Of a DNA stretch of 64,000 nucleotides, positions 32,224 to 41,614 are shown piece by piece. Made by a program: the position numbers and the translations under genes. The stretch is from Pseudoselenomonas ruminantium (lineage in GTDB: Bacteria > Bacillota > Negativicutes > Selenomonadales > Selenomonadaceae): positions 1 through 64,000 of the forward strand of contig SVBZ01000048.1 of the NCBI GenBank assembly GCA_015058575.1, written 5' to 3'. The notes beneath the pieces were generated by a model. It ran no database searches. It was not told the DNA's origin and saw only the letters and a list, made by a program, of their open reading frames with translations. Within the stretch, counting starts at the first letter, position 1. Each line of letters opens with the position of its first letter.

Positions 32224-33453
32224 TTGAGGAAATCGATCCAGAAGAGTGTGGCAATATGCCTGCTGGGAACAGGCATATTTGTGGGGGTACCGGAAATCGT
32301 TACGGCAGCTGGAAACGTAAAACCGGCAATCACAGCGGCGGATCTGGCGAAACTGCCAGATCCGTCGACGGTTGGGGTCCATGTCAAGGCTGGTGATGCA
32401 CTGCCAAAGCTTATGGCACATTCAGCGGTACTGATCGAGGCCAAGACGGGCAAGATCCTCTATGAGCGCGATAAGGATGCACGCCGTTATCCGGCCAGCA
32501 CGACAAAGATCATGACGCTTATCGTTGCCCTGGAGCATAGCAAGCCGGATGAAATCGTGACCGTCGGGCCGCGGGCTGTGGGCGCTGAGGGGTCGTCACT
32601 GAATCTGGCCGAGGGCGATAAGATTCCCATGAAGGAACTTCTGATGGGGATGATGATGCGCTCCGGCAATGATGCGACGATTGCGGTGGCTGAGCACATA
32701 GCCGGTTCGATGACGGCCTTTGCGAAGATGATGAATGATAAGGCGCAGGAAATCGGCGCCGTCGATACGCATTTTGTCAACTCGCATGGACTGCCCGATG
32801 ATAATCATTATACGACGGCACATGATCTGGCCCTGATCACAGCCTATGGGTTTACGGTCCCGGGGTATGAGGAAATTGTCGGTACCGATCGGGCGGTGTT
32901 CAACTGGTATAATGATAAGTCTAAAGAAGTGGTCAGCGAGAACAAACTGCTTTGGCAGTATGAAGGCGGCAATGGCGGCAAGACGGGCTATACGCAGAAG
33001 GCTGGCCGCTGTGTCGTATCGACAGCCAAGCGCGACGGTATCCAGCTGGTGGCCGTGGTGCTGAACAGCGACTTCATGTGGACCGATGCGTACTCGATGC
33101 TCGATTATGGGTTTTCCAAGGTCGAGCCGCTGTCCATCCTCAAGCGCGGCGAATCTGCCGGTACTGTCGATGTGGCATCTGGGGCCAAGGGAGAAATCCA
33201 GGCGATCGCTGCACGCGATTCGGTAATCGGTTACGAGGCGGGCGCAAAGCCGAAAATCGAGAAGAAGCTCGATATACCGGGAAGCATCGAAGCCCCCATC
33301 AAGAAGGGCGACGTTGTCGGCAAGATGATTTGCTATGCCGATGGCAAGGTAGTCGATCGTGTGGATTTGCTGGCTAAGGAGGATGTGGCGTATCATTCCT
33401 GGTGGATGACGCTCAAGGAATGGTGGGCGAGACTTACGAAAGGATTGTTCTGA
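32224..33453 (+). CDS. D-alanyl-D-alanine carboxypeptidase (PBP5/DacF-like)
   Basis: A 409-residue class S11 enzyme that trims the terminal D-Ala from peptidoglycan pentapeptides. Signal peptide (SVAICLLGTGIFVGVPEIVT), catalytic SxxK in YPASTTKIMT near residue 90, SGN in MRSGNDAT, KTG in GNGGKTGYT, and a C-terminal PBP5-type domain ending in an amphipathic anchor-like helix (WWMTLKEWWARL). The start is TTG at 32224, with GGAG some 12 bases upstream. Its stop overlaps the start of the pseudouridine synthase by one base. Confidence 0.92.
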   Translation: MRKSIQKSVAICLLGTGIFVGVPEIVTAAGNVKPAITAADLAKLPDPSTVGVHVKAGDALPKLMAHSAVLIEAKTGKILYERDKDARRYPASTTKIMTLIVALEHSKPDEIVTVGPRAVGAEGSSLNLAEGDKIPMKELLMGMMMRSGNDATIAVAEHIAGSMTAFAKMMNDKAQEIGAVDTHFVNSHGLPDDNHYTTAHDLALITAYGFTVPGYEEIVGTDRAVFNWYNDKSKEVVSENKLLWQYEGGNGGKTGYTQKAGRCVVSTAKRDGIQLVAVVLNSDFMWTDAYSMLDYGFSKVEPLSILKRGESAGTVDVASGAKGEIQAIAARDSVIGYEAGAKPKIEKKLDIPGSIEAPIKKGDVVGKMICYADGKVVDRVDLLAKEDVAYHSWWMTLKEWWARLTKGLF

Positions 33454-34181
33454 TGCAGGAACGGTTGCAGAAAATCATCGGCCAGGCGGGACTGGCATCC
33501 CGGCGGGCAGCAGAGAAAATGATAGCTGAAGGCCGCGTAAAAGTTGACGGCCGGATCGTGACGGAACTTGGCTTTAAGGTCGATCCGTCAACGGCCGCTA
33601 TCTATGTAGATGGCAAGCAGCTCAAGGCGGCGGAACCGCATGTCTATTTCCTGCTCAACAAGCCCAAGGGGTATCTGTCGACAGCACATGATGAGCGTGG
33701 CCGCCGTACGGTACTTGACCTTTTGCCGGAAGTGGCCGAGCGCGTCTATCCGGTCGGCCGTCTGGACAACAATACCGAAGGCTTGCTGCTGATTACGAAT
33801 GATGGCACGTTGATGAATGGTTTGCTGCACCCGAAATATGAGGTGGAAAAGACATATATTGCCCGCATTGCCGGGGAGCCTGATGAGATTGCACTTGACC
33901 GTTTGCGCCAGGGCATCCGCCTCGAAGATGGCATGACTGCGCCGGCAAAGGTGCGGCTGCTAGAGCAAGGCGAGGGGCAGAGCCGCGTGGAAATCGTCAT
34001 CCATGAGGGCCGCAACCGGCAGGTGCGCCGCATGTTTGCAGCTATTGGCTGTGATGTCCGGGCTCTTAAGCGTGTGAAATTTGCAGGACTTACACTGCAA
34101 GGCGTGAAACGCGGCAAATATCGCGCGCTGACCCCGGAAGAGCTTGTGGCGCTATTCAGATTAGCGGGGATAAAGCGATGA
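33453..34181 (+). CDS. RluB-like 23S rRNA pseudouridine synthase
   Basis: A 242-residue protein with an N-terminal S4 RNA-binding domain (MQERLQKIIGQAGLASRRAA) and an RsuA/RluB catalytic domain with GRLDNNTEGLLLITNDG (catalytic Asp) and HEGRNRQVRRMF. Members modify U2605 or U2457 of 23S rRNA or U516 of 16S rRNA; RluB is the best guess from the long form in Bacillota. The ATG at 33453 shares one base with the carboxypeptidase stop and overlaps the next gene by four bases, a tight operon. Confidence 0.88.
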   Translation: MQERLQKIIGQAGLASRRAAEKMIAEGRVKVDGRIVTELGFKVDPSTAAIYVDGKQLKAAEPHVYFLLNKPKGYLSTAHDERGRRTVLDLLPEVAERVYPVGRLDNNTEGLLLITNDGTLMNGLLHPKYEVEKTYIARIAGEPDEIALDRLRQGIRLEDGMTAPAKVRLLEQGEGQSRVEIVIHEGRNRQVRRMFAAIGCDVRALKRVKFAGLTLQGVKRGKYRALTPEELVALFRLAGIKR

Positions 34182-35422
34182 AACATATCTTAGTAGTGGG
34201 CGCAGGGCCGGCTGGCATGATGGCCGCCATCAAGGCGGCAGAAAATGGTGCCGAAGTGACAGTGCTCGAGAAGATGAAAAAGCCGGGCCGCAAGATGATG
34301 ATTACAGGCAAGGGCCGCTGCAATATCACCAATGCGGCGGATGTTCCCGAAATCATCCGCAATATCCATGGCAATGGGCGGTTCCTCAATAGCTCGATGT
34401 GGGCGTTTGACAATCAGGATGTCATATATTTCTTTGAGGGGCAGGGCGTACCGACAAAGGTGGAGCGCGGCAATCGCGTATTTCCGGTCAGTGACAAGGC
34501 GCAGGATGTTGTCGATGCTATGGTGCACCGGCTGCATGAGCTCGGTGTGACAATCGAAACCGAGGTGGCAGTCAGGGACCTGCTGACCCAGGAAGGCCGT
34601 ATCGCCGGTGTGCGCACGCAGTCTGGCGCGATCTATAAAGCTGATGCAGTCATTGTTTGCGTCGGCGGCGCCTCGTATCCGGGGACGGGGTCGACAGGCG
34701 ATGGCTATCCGATGGCTGCGGCCGTCGGGCATACGATTGTTCCTGTGCGCCCATCGCTGGTGCCGCTGGTGACTGAGGACGAATGGGTCAAGGATGTGCA
34801 GGGATTGTCGCTGCGCAATGTGCGCGGTACATTGCGCGTCGATGGCGAGAAAGTGCAGGAGATGTTTGGCGAGATGATGTTCACGCATTACGGCGTGACC
34901 GGGCCCATCATCCTTTCCATGAGCCGCATGGCCTCGGCGTATCTGGCTGATGAAGGGCATTTCATCGAGCTGTCGCTGAACCTCAAGCCAGCGCTTTCGC
35001 AGGAAAAACTCGATGCGCGCATTCAGCGCGATTTCGAGAAATATCAGCGCAAGCAGCTGGGCAATGCATTGGTAGATCTTTTGCCGCATAAGCTTATCGC
35101 GCCGGTGCTTGACCGTGCATTTTTGGCGATGGATAAGCCTGTGCATCAGGTTACGCAGGAAGAGCGCCATCGCCTGGTGGAAACCTTGCAGGATCTGACA
35201 CTTGTCATTGTCGATACGCGGCCGCTGGCCGAGGCGATAGTCACTGTTGGCGGCGTGTCGGTCAAGGAAATCAACCCGAAGACGATGGAGTCAAAACTTG
35301 TGCCGGGGCTTTATTTTGCCGGTGAGGTTACTGATGTCGATGCTTATACGGGCGGCTACAATTTGCAGGCGGCGTTCTCGATGGGGGCAGCTGCCGGCAA
35401 CTGGAGTGTCTGGAACGACTGA
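34178..35422 (+). CDS. HI0933/YhiN-type FAD-dependent oxidoreductase
   Basis: A 414-residue flavoprotein with a Rossmann GAGPAGMMAAIKAAENGAEV, the HI0933-family KKPGRKMMITGKGRCNITNA motif, VCVGGASYPGTGSTGDGY and the closing LYFAGEVTDVDAYTGGYN FAD motif. The family is widespread but its substrate is unknown. ATGA overlap with the upstream pseudouridine synthase implies coupled translation; aroA follows 41 bases later. Confidence 0.9.
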   Translation: MKHILVVGAGPAGMMAAIKAAENGAEVTVLEKMKKPGRKMMITGKGRCNITNAADVPEIIRNIHGNGRFLNSSMWAFDNQDVIYFFEGQGVPTKVERGNRVFPVSDKAQDVVDAMVHRLHELGVTIETEVAVRDLLTQEGRIAGVRTQSGAIYKADAVIVCVGGASYPGTGSTGDGYPMAAAVGHTIVPVRPSLVPLVTEDEWVKDVQGLSLRNVRGTLRVDGEKVQEMFGEMMFTHYGVTGPIILSMSRMASAYLADEGHFIELSLNLKPALSQEKLDARIQRDFEKYQRKQLGNALVDLLPHKLIAPVLDRAFLAMDKPVHQVTQEERHRLVETLQDLTLVIVDTRPLAEAIVTVGGVSVKEINPKTMESKLVPGLYFAGEVTDVDAYTGGYNLQAAFSMGAAAGNWSVWND

Positions 35423-35463
35423 CGCAGCGATTGTTGCAGCAAAAAAAGAGGAGTGGTGGAGCA

Positions 35464-36762
35464 ATGGATACGAAAACGATAGCAAAAGCAGTAAGTGGGC
35501 TTACAGGCGAGATTCAGATTCCTGGCGATAAATCCATATCGCATCGCAGTGTGATGTTCTCTGCACTTGGCAGTACGCCGGTGCATATCACGAATTTCCT
35601 GCATGCGCAGGACTGTATGTCGACGGCGGCCTGCATGCAGGCACTCGGCGCTAAGGTGGAGTTCCTTAGCGATACGGAACTTATCGTGACCGGCAACGGT
35701 CTGCATGGACTCAAAGAGCCGGATACGATTATCGATGCTGGCAATTCGGGGACAACCCTGCGCCTGATGATGGGCATCCTTGCTCCACAGCCCTTCCTCA
35801 CGACGTTTACGGGCGATGCTTCGCTGCATAAACGGCCAATGGGACGCGTCATCCAGCCGCTTACGCAGATGGGGGCCAAGATCCGTGGCCGTCAGCAGAA
35901 CCAGAAACTGCCGATCACGATCGAGCCGGCAGCAGGCAGGCTCAAGGGGATAACTTATCATAGTCCGGTGGCAAGTGCGCAGGTCAAGTCGGCCATCCTG
36001 CTCGCAGGAATGTATGCCGAAGGCGAGACGACGGTCGTCGAGCCATTTACCTCACGCGACCATACGGAGCGCATGCTGGAAGCCTTTGGCGTCCATACAG
36101 AAAAGCAGGGCACGGCTGTGACCATCCATCCGGTGCGTGCATTTTGCGCGCCCAAGGCCATTGAAGTGCCGGGCGATATCAGCTCGGCGGCATACTGGCT
36201 GGTGGCCGGTGCCATCATTCCAGGCAGCGACCTCATGCTGCGCAATGTCGGTATCAATCCCACGCGCACAGGAATCCTCGATGTGCTCAAAGCTATGGGC
36301 GCAGATATCGAGGTGCTGAATGAACGCACGAGTGGTGGTGAGGCTGCGGCCGATATCCATGTGCGCTATAGCAGATTGCAGGGCACGGCGTTCGGTGCGG
36401 AAATCATGCCGCGTCTTATCGACGAGATTCCTGTCATTGCCGTGGCTGCATTGTTTGCTGCGGGCGATACGGTCATCACGGGCGCCGGTGAGCTGCGCGT
36501 CAAGGAAACAGACCGCCTGCAGGCCATCACGGATCAGTTCAATAAACTGGCACCGGGGGCTGTCGAAGGGCAGGAAGATGGCCTCATCATCCATGGCGGC
36601 CGGAAAATCGAGCCGGCGGCGGCTTTTTCCTATGATGACCATCGCATCGCCATGTCGCTGGCCATCCTGGGGGCTGCCGGCGCAGGCGTGACTATCGAGA
36701 GGCCGGAGTGCGTCAATATCTCGTATCCGGCGTTCTATCAGACGCTGGAAGAATTGCGGTAA
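35464..36762 (+). CDS. aroA: 3-phosphoshikimate 1-carboxyvinyltransferase (EPSP synthase)
   Basis: A 432-residue enzyme of the shikimate pathway joining PEP to shikimate-3-phosphate. Visible motifs: IPGDKSISHRSVMFSALGST, LDAGNSGTTLRLMMG-type segment (IIDAGNSGTTLRLMMGIL), GDASLHKRPMGRVIQPL, LRVKETDRLQAI and FSYDDHRIAMSLA. A GGTGGAG box precedes the ATG at 35464. It heads aroA-cmk-plsC, a common order in Bacillota. Confidence 0.96.
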   Translation: MDTKTIAKAVSGLTGEIQIPGDKSISHRSVMFSALGSTPVHITNFLHAQDCMSTAACMQALGAKVEFLSDTELIVTGNGLHGLKEPDTIIDAGNSGTTLRLMMGILAPQPFLTTFTGDASLHKRPMGRVIQPLTQMGAKIRGRQQNQKLPITIEPAAGRLKGITYHSPVASAQVKSAILLAGMYAEGETTVVEPFTSRDHTERMLEAFGVHTEKQGTAVTIHPVRAFCAPKAIEVPGDISSAAYWLVAGAIIPGSDLMLRNVGINPTRTGILDVLKAMGADIEVLNERTSGGEAAADIHVRYSRLQGTAFGAEIMPRLIDEIPVIAVAALFAAGDTVITGAGELRVKETDRLQAITDQFNKLAPGAVEGQEDGLIIHGGRKIEPAAAFSYDDHRIAMSLAILGAAGAGVTIERPECVNISYPAFYQTLEELR

Positions 36763-36803
36763 TTTGCGGTCGGGCGCTGACCGAAATATAGGAGGAATTG
36801 ATT

Positions 36804-37460
36804 TTGAAGAATTTAGTTGTTGCCATTGATGGACCGGCAGGTGCCGGCAAAAGTACGGTCGCTCAGCTGGCGGCTAAGCAGCTTGGCTATACTTACATCG
36901 ATACGGGAGCCATGTATCGTGCGGTGGCCTGGAAGACCCTGCAGCAAGGCAAGGAGGTTACCGATGCACTGATCCTGCAGGTAGTTGCGGACATCGATGT
37001 CAACTTGCAGTATGCTGAGGGCAAGACGAAAGTCACGGTTGACGGCACGGACGTCAGCGCGGCTATCCGTACGCCCGAGGTCAGCGGCATTGTCTCGCAG
37101 GTGGCAGCGTTAGGGCCGGTGCGCGTCAAGATGGTTGACTTGCAGCGCAAGATGGCTGAGCGCGGTGGTGTGCTCATGGATGGCCGCGACATCGCGACGA
37201 ATGTGCTGCCAAATGCCGATGTCAAGATTTTCCTCACGGCTTCGATCGAGGAGCGTGCGCAGCGCCGTTGGAAGGAGCTCAAGCAAAAGGGCTATGACAT
37301 CACGCTCGAGAAATTACAGCAGGATATTGCGGCCCGTGACAAAGCGGACAGTGAGCGGGAGATTTCACCGCTCGTGCAGGCTGAGGATGCAACACTTCTC
37401 GATACGACAGGGCTGTCGATTGACGAGGTCGTTGCGCGAATCCTTGCGATGTGTCAGTGA
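36804..37460 (+). CDS. cmk: Cytidylate kinase
   Basis: A 218-residue (d)CMP kinase: P-loop IDGPAGAGKSTVAQ, IDTGAMYRAVAWK, LMDGRDIATNVLPNADVK and RARxK-like AARDKADSEREISPL. The second TTG (36804) is the better start because GGAGG at 36791-36795 is eight bases away; the TTG at 36798 is too close. The next gene begins nine bases after the stop. Confidence 0.95.
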   Translation: MKNLVVAIDGPAGAGKSTVAQLAAKQLGYTYIDTGAMYRAVAWKTLQQGKEVTDALILQVVADIDVNLQYAEGKTKVTVDGTDVSAAIRTPEVSGIVSQVAALGPVRVKMVDLQRKMAERGGVLMDGRDIATNVLPNADVKIFLTASIEERAQRRWKELKQKGYDITLEKLQQDIAARDKADSEREISPLVQAEDATLLDTTGLSIDEVVARILAMCQ

Positions 37461-37469
37461 GGTGAGCCG

Positions 37470-38066
37470 ATGTTATACGGAATACTTCAGTGTGTCTTCG
37501 GTGCATTCTTCAAGATTTTTTTCCGCGCGGAAATCATTGGCCGTGAGAATATGCCGCAGGATGGTGCCGTTATCCTGGCGGCCAATCATATGAGCAATTG
37601 GGATCCGCCGTTGGTAGCGACATTCCTCAAACGCCCGGTCAGCTATATGGCGAAGATAGAGCTGTTCAAGAATCCGATTTTCGGTGCGGCCATCCGCTCC
37701 TGCCATGCGTTTCCGGTCAAGCGCGGGGCTGCTGACCGCGGGGCAATCAAGGCGGCGATGCAGGTGCTAAAGCAGGGCCGATGCCTGGGGCTTTTCCCTG
37801 AGGGCACGCGCAGCCGTACGGGCCGGATGAAAAAAGCCGAGGCAGGCGTTGGCCTGATTGCCTCGATGACAGATGCTCCGGTCGTACCTGCTGCCATCAT
37901 CGGCACGGACCGCATTTTTGCCAATGGCGGACACTTCCCTAAGCTCAAGGTCATTTATGGGGAACCGATGCATTTTGCCGGCGATCGCAAGGATAAAGAG
38001 CAGCTCGAAGCTTTCTCGCAAGCGATTATGGATCGGATTGCTGAACTCAGAGAAAAAAATCTTTAA
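37470..38066 (+). CDS. plsC: 1-acyl-sn-glycerol-3-phosphate acyltransferase
   Basis: A 198-residue PlsC-type enzyme with the acyltransferase motifs ANHMSNWDPP (HX4D), GAIKAAMQVLKQG, LFPEGTRSRTG and VVPAAIIGTD. It makes phosphatidic acid at the inner face of the membrane; an N-terminal hydrophobic segment (LYGILQCVFGAFFKIFF) would anchor it. GTGAGG precedes the ATG. Last of the aroA-cmk-plsC run. Confidence 0.92.
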   Translation: MLYGILQCVFGAFFKIFFRAEIIGRENMPQDGAVILAANHMSNWDPPLVATFLKRPVSYMAKIELFKNPIFGAAIRSCHAFPVKRGAADRGAIKAAMQVLKQGRCLGLFPEGTRSRTGRMKKAEAGVGLIASMTDAPVVPAAIIGTDRIFANGGHFPKLKVIYGEPMHFAGDRKDKEQLEAFSQAIMDRIAELREKNL

Positions 38067-38180
38067 ATTGTTAAAAAATAGTTTGCTTGTCACAAGATAA
38101 TATGATAAACTAAGCATTAGATTGCGAAAAATGATAGCTAATATAGCAAATTCGCATGATTGAATGTTGGTGGTTGATGT

Positions 38181-39008
38181 ATGGAAGTCATTTTAGCAGA
38201 CTATTTGGGATTCTGTTATGGCGTCAAACGCGCGATAACGATTGCCAAGGAAAATGCTTCCGCTGATGGTACCGCCTGTACATTGGGACCAATCATCCAT
38301 AATCCGCAGATGGTCGAGCGCCTGAAGCAAGAGGGCGTTGGTGCTGTCGATGATTTGGCTGAGATGGAGAAGGGAACTGTCATCATCCGTTCCCACGGTG
38401 TCGGCCCGCAGGTATATGATGCGGCTCAAAGCCGTGGCCTTGAAGTGGTCGATGCAACCTGCCCGCATGTCAAGAAAGCGCAGTTGTCTGCCAAATCGCT
38501 CGTCGATGAAGGCTATTCAGTCGTCATTGTCGGTGAGAAGGAACATCCGGAGGTTCGCAGCATATTTGAATGGTCGGCTGCTAAGGCGGCGGTTATCGAA
38601 ACCGTGGAAGAAGCTGATGCGCTGCCAAGTTGTGCGAAGCTCGGAATCGTATGTCAGACGACATTCTCGGGCGCTAAGTTTCGGGAAATCGTATCGCATC
38701 TGCTGGAGAAATCCCGCGACATACGGATATTGCGCACGATATGTACAGCGACGGATCAGCGGCAGGCAGCAGCTATGGATTTAGCGGCAAAGGTAGACAT
38801 GATGCTGGTCATTGGCGGCAAGAACAGTGCCAATACGACGCGGCTTGCACAGCTTTGTGCAGACAAATGCAGAACTTATCACATCGAAACTGCAGCGGAG
38901 CTGCAGGACGAGTGGTTTGATAAAATTGAAAAAATTGGTATTACAGCGGGCGCTTCTACGCCTGACTGGATTATCAAGGAGGTATATATAAAGTATCAGA
39001 ACAGATGA
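38181..39008 (+). CDS. ispH: 4-hydroxy-3-methylbut-2-enyl diphosphate reductase
   Basis: A 275-residue iron-sulfur reductase of the non-mevalonate isoprenoid pathway. Cluster cysteines lie in GFCYGVKRAI, DATCPHVKKA and TICTATDQRQ; substrate residues in LGPIIHNPQM and the TAGASTPDWII motif are present. Normal length for a stand-alone IspH. Its last four bases overlap the S1 gene in the -1 frame. In many Negativicutes the two are annotated as one fused protein (from memory), so this junction deserves attention. Confidence 0.95.
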   Translation: MEVILADYLGFCYGVKRAITIAKENASADGTACTLGPIIHNPQMVERLKQEGVGAVDDLAEMEKGTVIIRSHGVGPQVYDAAQSRGLEVVDATCPHVKKAQLSAKSLVDEGYSVVIVGEKEHPEVRSIFEWSAAKAAVIETVEEADALPSCAKLGIVCQTTFSGAKFREIVSHLLEKSRDIRILRTICTATDQRQAAAMDLAAKVDMMLVIGGKNSANTTRLAQLCADKCRTYHIETAAELQDEWFDKIEKIGITAGASTPDWIIKEVYIKYQNR

Positions 39009-40060
39009 ATATGGAAGAATTATTAGCACAGGCAGAGAGCTCGATGCCGGATATCCAGGAGCGCACGGTTGTTGAAGGTACCGTTATCCAGGTTTCCCGC
39101 GATGAAGCCTATGTTGATATCGGATACAAGCAGGAGATTGCTATTCCGAAGAGAGAGCTTGCTTATCCGGCTCCGGAATCCGCTGAGGACGTAGTCAAAG
39201 TTGGCGATAAGATCGATGTTTATGTTGTTTCCCTCGGTGGCGACAACGGCGGCATCCTTTCCAAGGTAAAAGCTGATCGCATGGTTGCTTGGAAAGACAT
39301 GGAAGCTGTCAAAGAGCGCGGTGAGCATGTCCAGGCTCAGGTCAACCAGGTTGTCAAAGGCGGCCTCGTTGCATCGGTCAATGGTCTGCGTGGTTTCATC
39401 CCGGCTTCCCAGATGGAGCTCCATTTCGTAAAAGACCTGTCGGTTTATGTTGGCCAGACGGTTGAGTGCGAAATCATCGAGATTGACGTACACAAACAGC
39501 GTCTCGTTCTTTCCCGTCGTGCACTTCTCGAAGTTGAGCGCGCTGCCAAAGAAGACGAGATCTTCTCCACCCTCGAGGCTGGCACGACGGTTCGCGGCAC
39601 GGTCAAACGTATCGTTGACTACGGTGCATTCATCGATATCGGTGGCGTAGATGGTCTGGCTCATATCTCCGACCTCGCTTGGCACCGTGTAAAACATCCG
39701 TCGGATGTTCTCGAAGTTGGCCAGGAACTCGATGTATTTGTTAAATCCGTTGATACGGAAGCAAAACGCATCTCCCTGTCCATCAAAGATACGATGCGTG
39801 ATCCGTGGCTCGACAATGCAGAGAAATATGCTGAGGGCGACATCATCGAAGGCAAAGTCATCAAACTGACGGACTTCGGTGCATTCATGGAAATCGAGCC
39901 GGGCTTCGATGGCCTGATCCCGATGGGCGAGCTCGCTGAGAAACGCATTGAGCGCGCTGATGAGGCTGTTCATGTTGGCGATGAGGTCAAGGTCAAAGTT
40001 CTGCGCATCGACACGAAGCGTAAACGCATCTCCCTGTCCATCACGAAAGCAAAAGACTAA
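39005..40060 (+). CDS. rpsA: Ribosomal protein S1 homologue (four S1 domains)
   Basis: A 351-residue protein with four S1 repeats: VVEGTVIQVSRDEAYVDIG, HVQAQVNQVVKGGLVASVNG, TVRGTVKRIVDYGAFIDIG and IIEGKVIKLTDFGAFMEIE. It is the short Bacillota-type S1 that binds mRNA on or off the ribosome. Codon choice (CGT, GGT, AAA, CTC) differs from the neighbours and suggests high expression. ATG at 39005 or 39011 can be the start, but the strong AAGGAGG (38976-38982) lies 22 bases before the first, unusually far; see the findings. Confidence 0.92.
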   Translation: MNMEELLAQAESSMPDIQERTVVEGTVIQVSRDEAYVDIGYKQEIAIPKRELAYPAPESAEDVVKVGDKIDVYVVSLGGDNGGILSKVKADRMVAWKDMEAVKERGEHVQAQVNQVVKGGLVASVNGLRGFIPASQMELHFVKDLSVYVGQTVECEIIEIDVHKQRLVLSRRALLEVERAAKEDEIFSTLEAGTTVRGTVKRIVDYGAFIDIGGVDGLAHISDLAWHRVKHPSDVLEVGQELDVFVKSVDTEAKRISLSIKDTMRDPWLDNAEKYAEGDIIEGKVIKLTDFGAFMEIEPGFDGLIPMGELAEKRIERADEAVHVGDEVKVKVLRIDTKRKRISLSITKAKD

Positions 40061-40097
40061 TCACTAGTCAGTATATCAACTGGATAGAATAACTCAG

Positions 40098-40130
40098 AGG
40101 AGTGATGATATAGCATCACTCCTTTGTTTT
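40098..40130 (+). terminator. Terminator of ispH-rpsA
   Basis: AGGAGTGATG (40098-40107) pairs with CATCACTCCT (40114-40123), followed by a T-rich tail. Confidence 0.85.
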
Positions 40131-40185
40131 TGATGGAAGAAAAGATAAAGGATAGCGGGATTGAACTGAAAGAAAGAGACGATGT

Positions 40186-41580
40186 ATGAGCAAGCAACAT
40201 GCAGGTGTAATCCTGCGCATATACCCCGGCAGCCTGGCTGAGGAGCTTGAGCTGGTGCCGGGCGACAAGATTGTGTCCATCAATGGACAGGAGCTCCGGG
40301 ATATCATCGACCTGAGTTTTGCCATGGCTGATGAAGAAATCGATTTGCTGGTTGAACATGCCGATGGGGAGCAGGAGCTGATTTCCTTTGACAAAGAATT
40401 TGACGAGGAACTTGGCGTTGAATTTGAGTCAGCGGTCTTTGATGGTATCCGCAACTGCGCGAACCATTGTTATTTCTGCTTTGTTGACATGATTGCCCCG
40501 AATATGCGCGGCAGCCTGTCCATCAAGGATGACGACTATCGCCTTTCGTTCCTCTATGGGAATTTCGTCACGATGACGAATATGGGCCCGGCTGATTTCA
40601 AGCGCATCGAGCAATTCCATCTGTCGCCGCTCTACGTTTCGGTCCAATGCATGAATCCGGAGCTGCGGGCCCAGATGCTTCGCTGCAAGGGGGCAGCCAG
40701 GATCGCAGAGCAGCTCGATAATCTTGAGCAAGCTGGTGCTGAGTATCATACGCAGGTCGTGCTCTGCAGCGGTCTCAATGATGGGGAAGAGCTTGAACGC
40801 ACGATTCGCGAGATCGTGGCACGGCGTCCCCATGCGCAGTCGCTGGCCATTGTACCAGTCGGCATCACGAAGTACCGTACCGATCCGTTTCCGCTTACGC
40901 AGTTCGATGCAGAAGGGGCTGCCCGGGTCATCGATCAGGTGGAGAAATGGCAGCGCAAGATCCAGCAGGAGGAAGGCCGCACGTTCCTTTATCTGGGCGA
41001 TGAGTTCTATCTGCTGGCAGGCCGTGAAGTACCGCCATCCGAGTTCTATGACGGTTTTCCGCAGCTTGATAACGGCATTGGCCTTACGCGTAATTTCATC
41101 AACGATTGGGAAAAGACTGTATCTGTGGCTGCTGCCTATGACGAGCCGGTTTATCTCGATGTCGTTTCGGGGACATCGGTGGCCCCGATGCTGGAAAAAC
41201 TCGCGGCTTCACTGCCGAAGGAGAATCTGCATGTACGCATCGTGCCGGTCGAGAATGATCATTTCGGGCATACGGTCAATGTTTCGGGGCTGCTCACAGC
41301 CAAAGATATCATGCGTACGCTCGATGGCCTGGAGGGCAAGCGGACGGGCATCTTGATTCCTGAGTCAGCCTTGCGGTCGGGCGAAGACATCTTTTTGGAC
41401 GATGTGACGCTGCAGGAGCTGCAGGCCCATTATCCGGACGCTCGCATCGAGCCGGTACAGGGCGGCAGGGATTTCCGTGAGGCGTTGTCCGGCTGGACGA
41501 CGTATCATAAGGATCGCCAAGGCGAAACGGCCTACACCTGGCAGAGCAATGCAGGCTATACGAAAAATATCCAGTATTAA
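40186..41580 (+). CDS. DUF512 family protein (PDZ plus radical SAM-like)
   Basis: A 464-residue protein with an N-terminal PDZ-like segment (VILRIYPGSLAEELELVPGD, then KIVSINGQ), a CANHCYFCFVD cysteine motif near residue 90 resembling a radical SAM cluster site, and the long DUF512 C-terminal domain (NGIGLTRNFINDWEKT; VSGTSVAPML). This family commonly lies next to der in Bacillota, as here (34 bases). The reaction is unknown; iron-sulfur radical chemistry is inferred from the CX3CX2C spacing. Confidence 0.88.
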   Translation: MSKQHAGVILRIYPGSLAEELELVPGDKIVSINGQELRDIIDLSFAMADEEIDLLVEHADGEQELISFDKEFDEELGVEFESAVFDGIRNCANHCYFCFVDMIAPNMRGSLSIKDDDYRLSFLYGNFVTMTNMGPADFKRIEQFHLSPLYVSVQCMNPELRAQMLRCKGAARIAEQLDNLEQAGAEYHTQVVLCSGLNDGEELERTIREIVARRPHAQSLAIVPVGITKYRTDPFPLTQFDAEGAARVIDQVEKWQRKIQQEEGRTFLYLGDEFYLLAGREVPPSEFYDGFPQLDNGIGLTRNFINDWEKTVSVAAAYDEPVYLDVVSGTSVAPMLEKLAASLPKENLHVRIVPVENDHFGHTVNVSGLLTAKDIMRTLDGLEGKRTGILIPESALRSGEDIFLDDVTLQELQAHYPDARIEPVQGGRDFREALSGWTTYHKDRQGETAYTWQSNAGYTKNIQY

Positions 41581-41614
41581 GGAAGAGATATTCAATTAGA
41601 AAGAAGGTAATATC

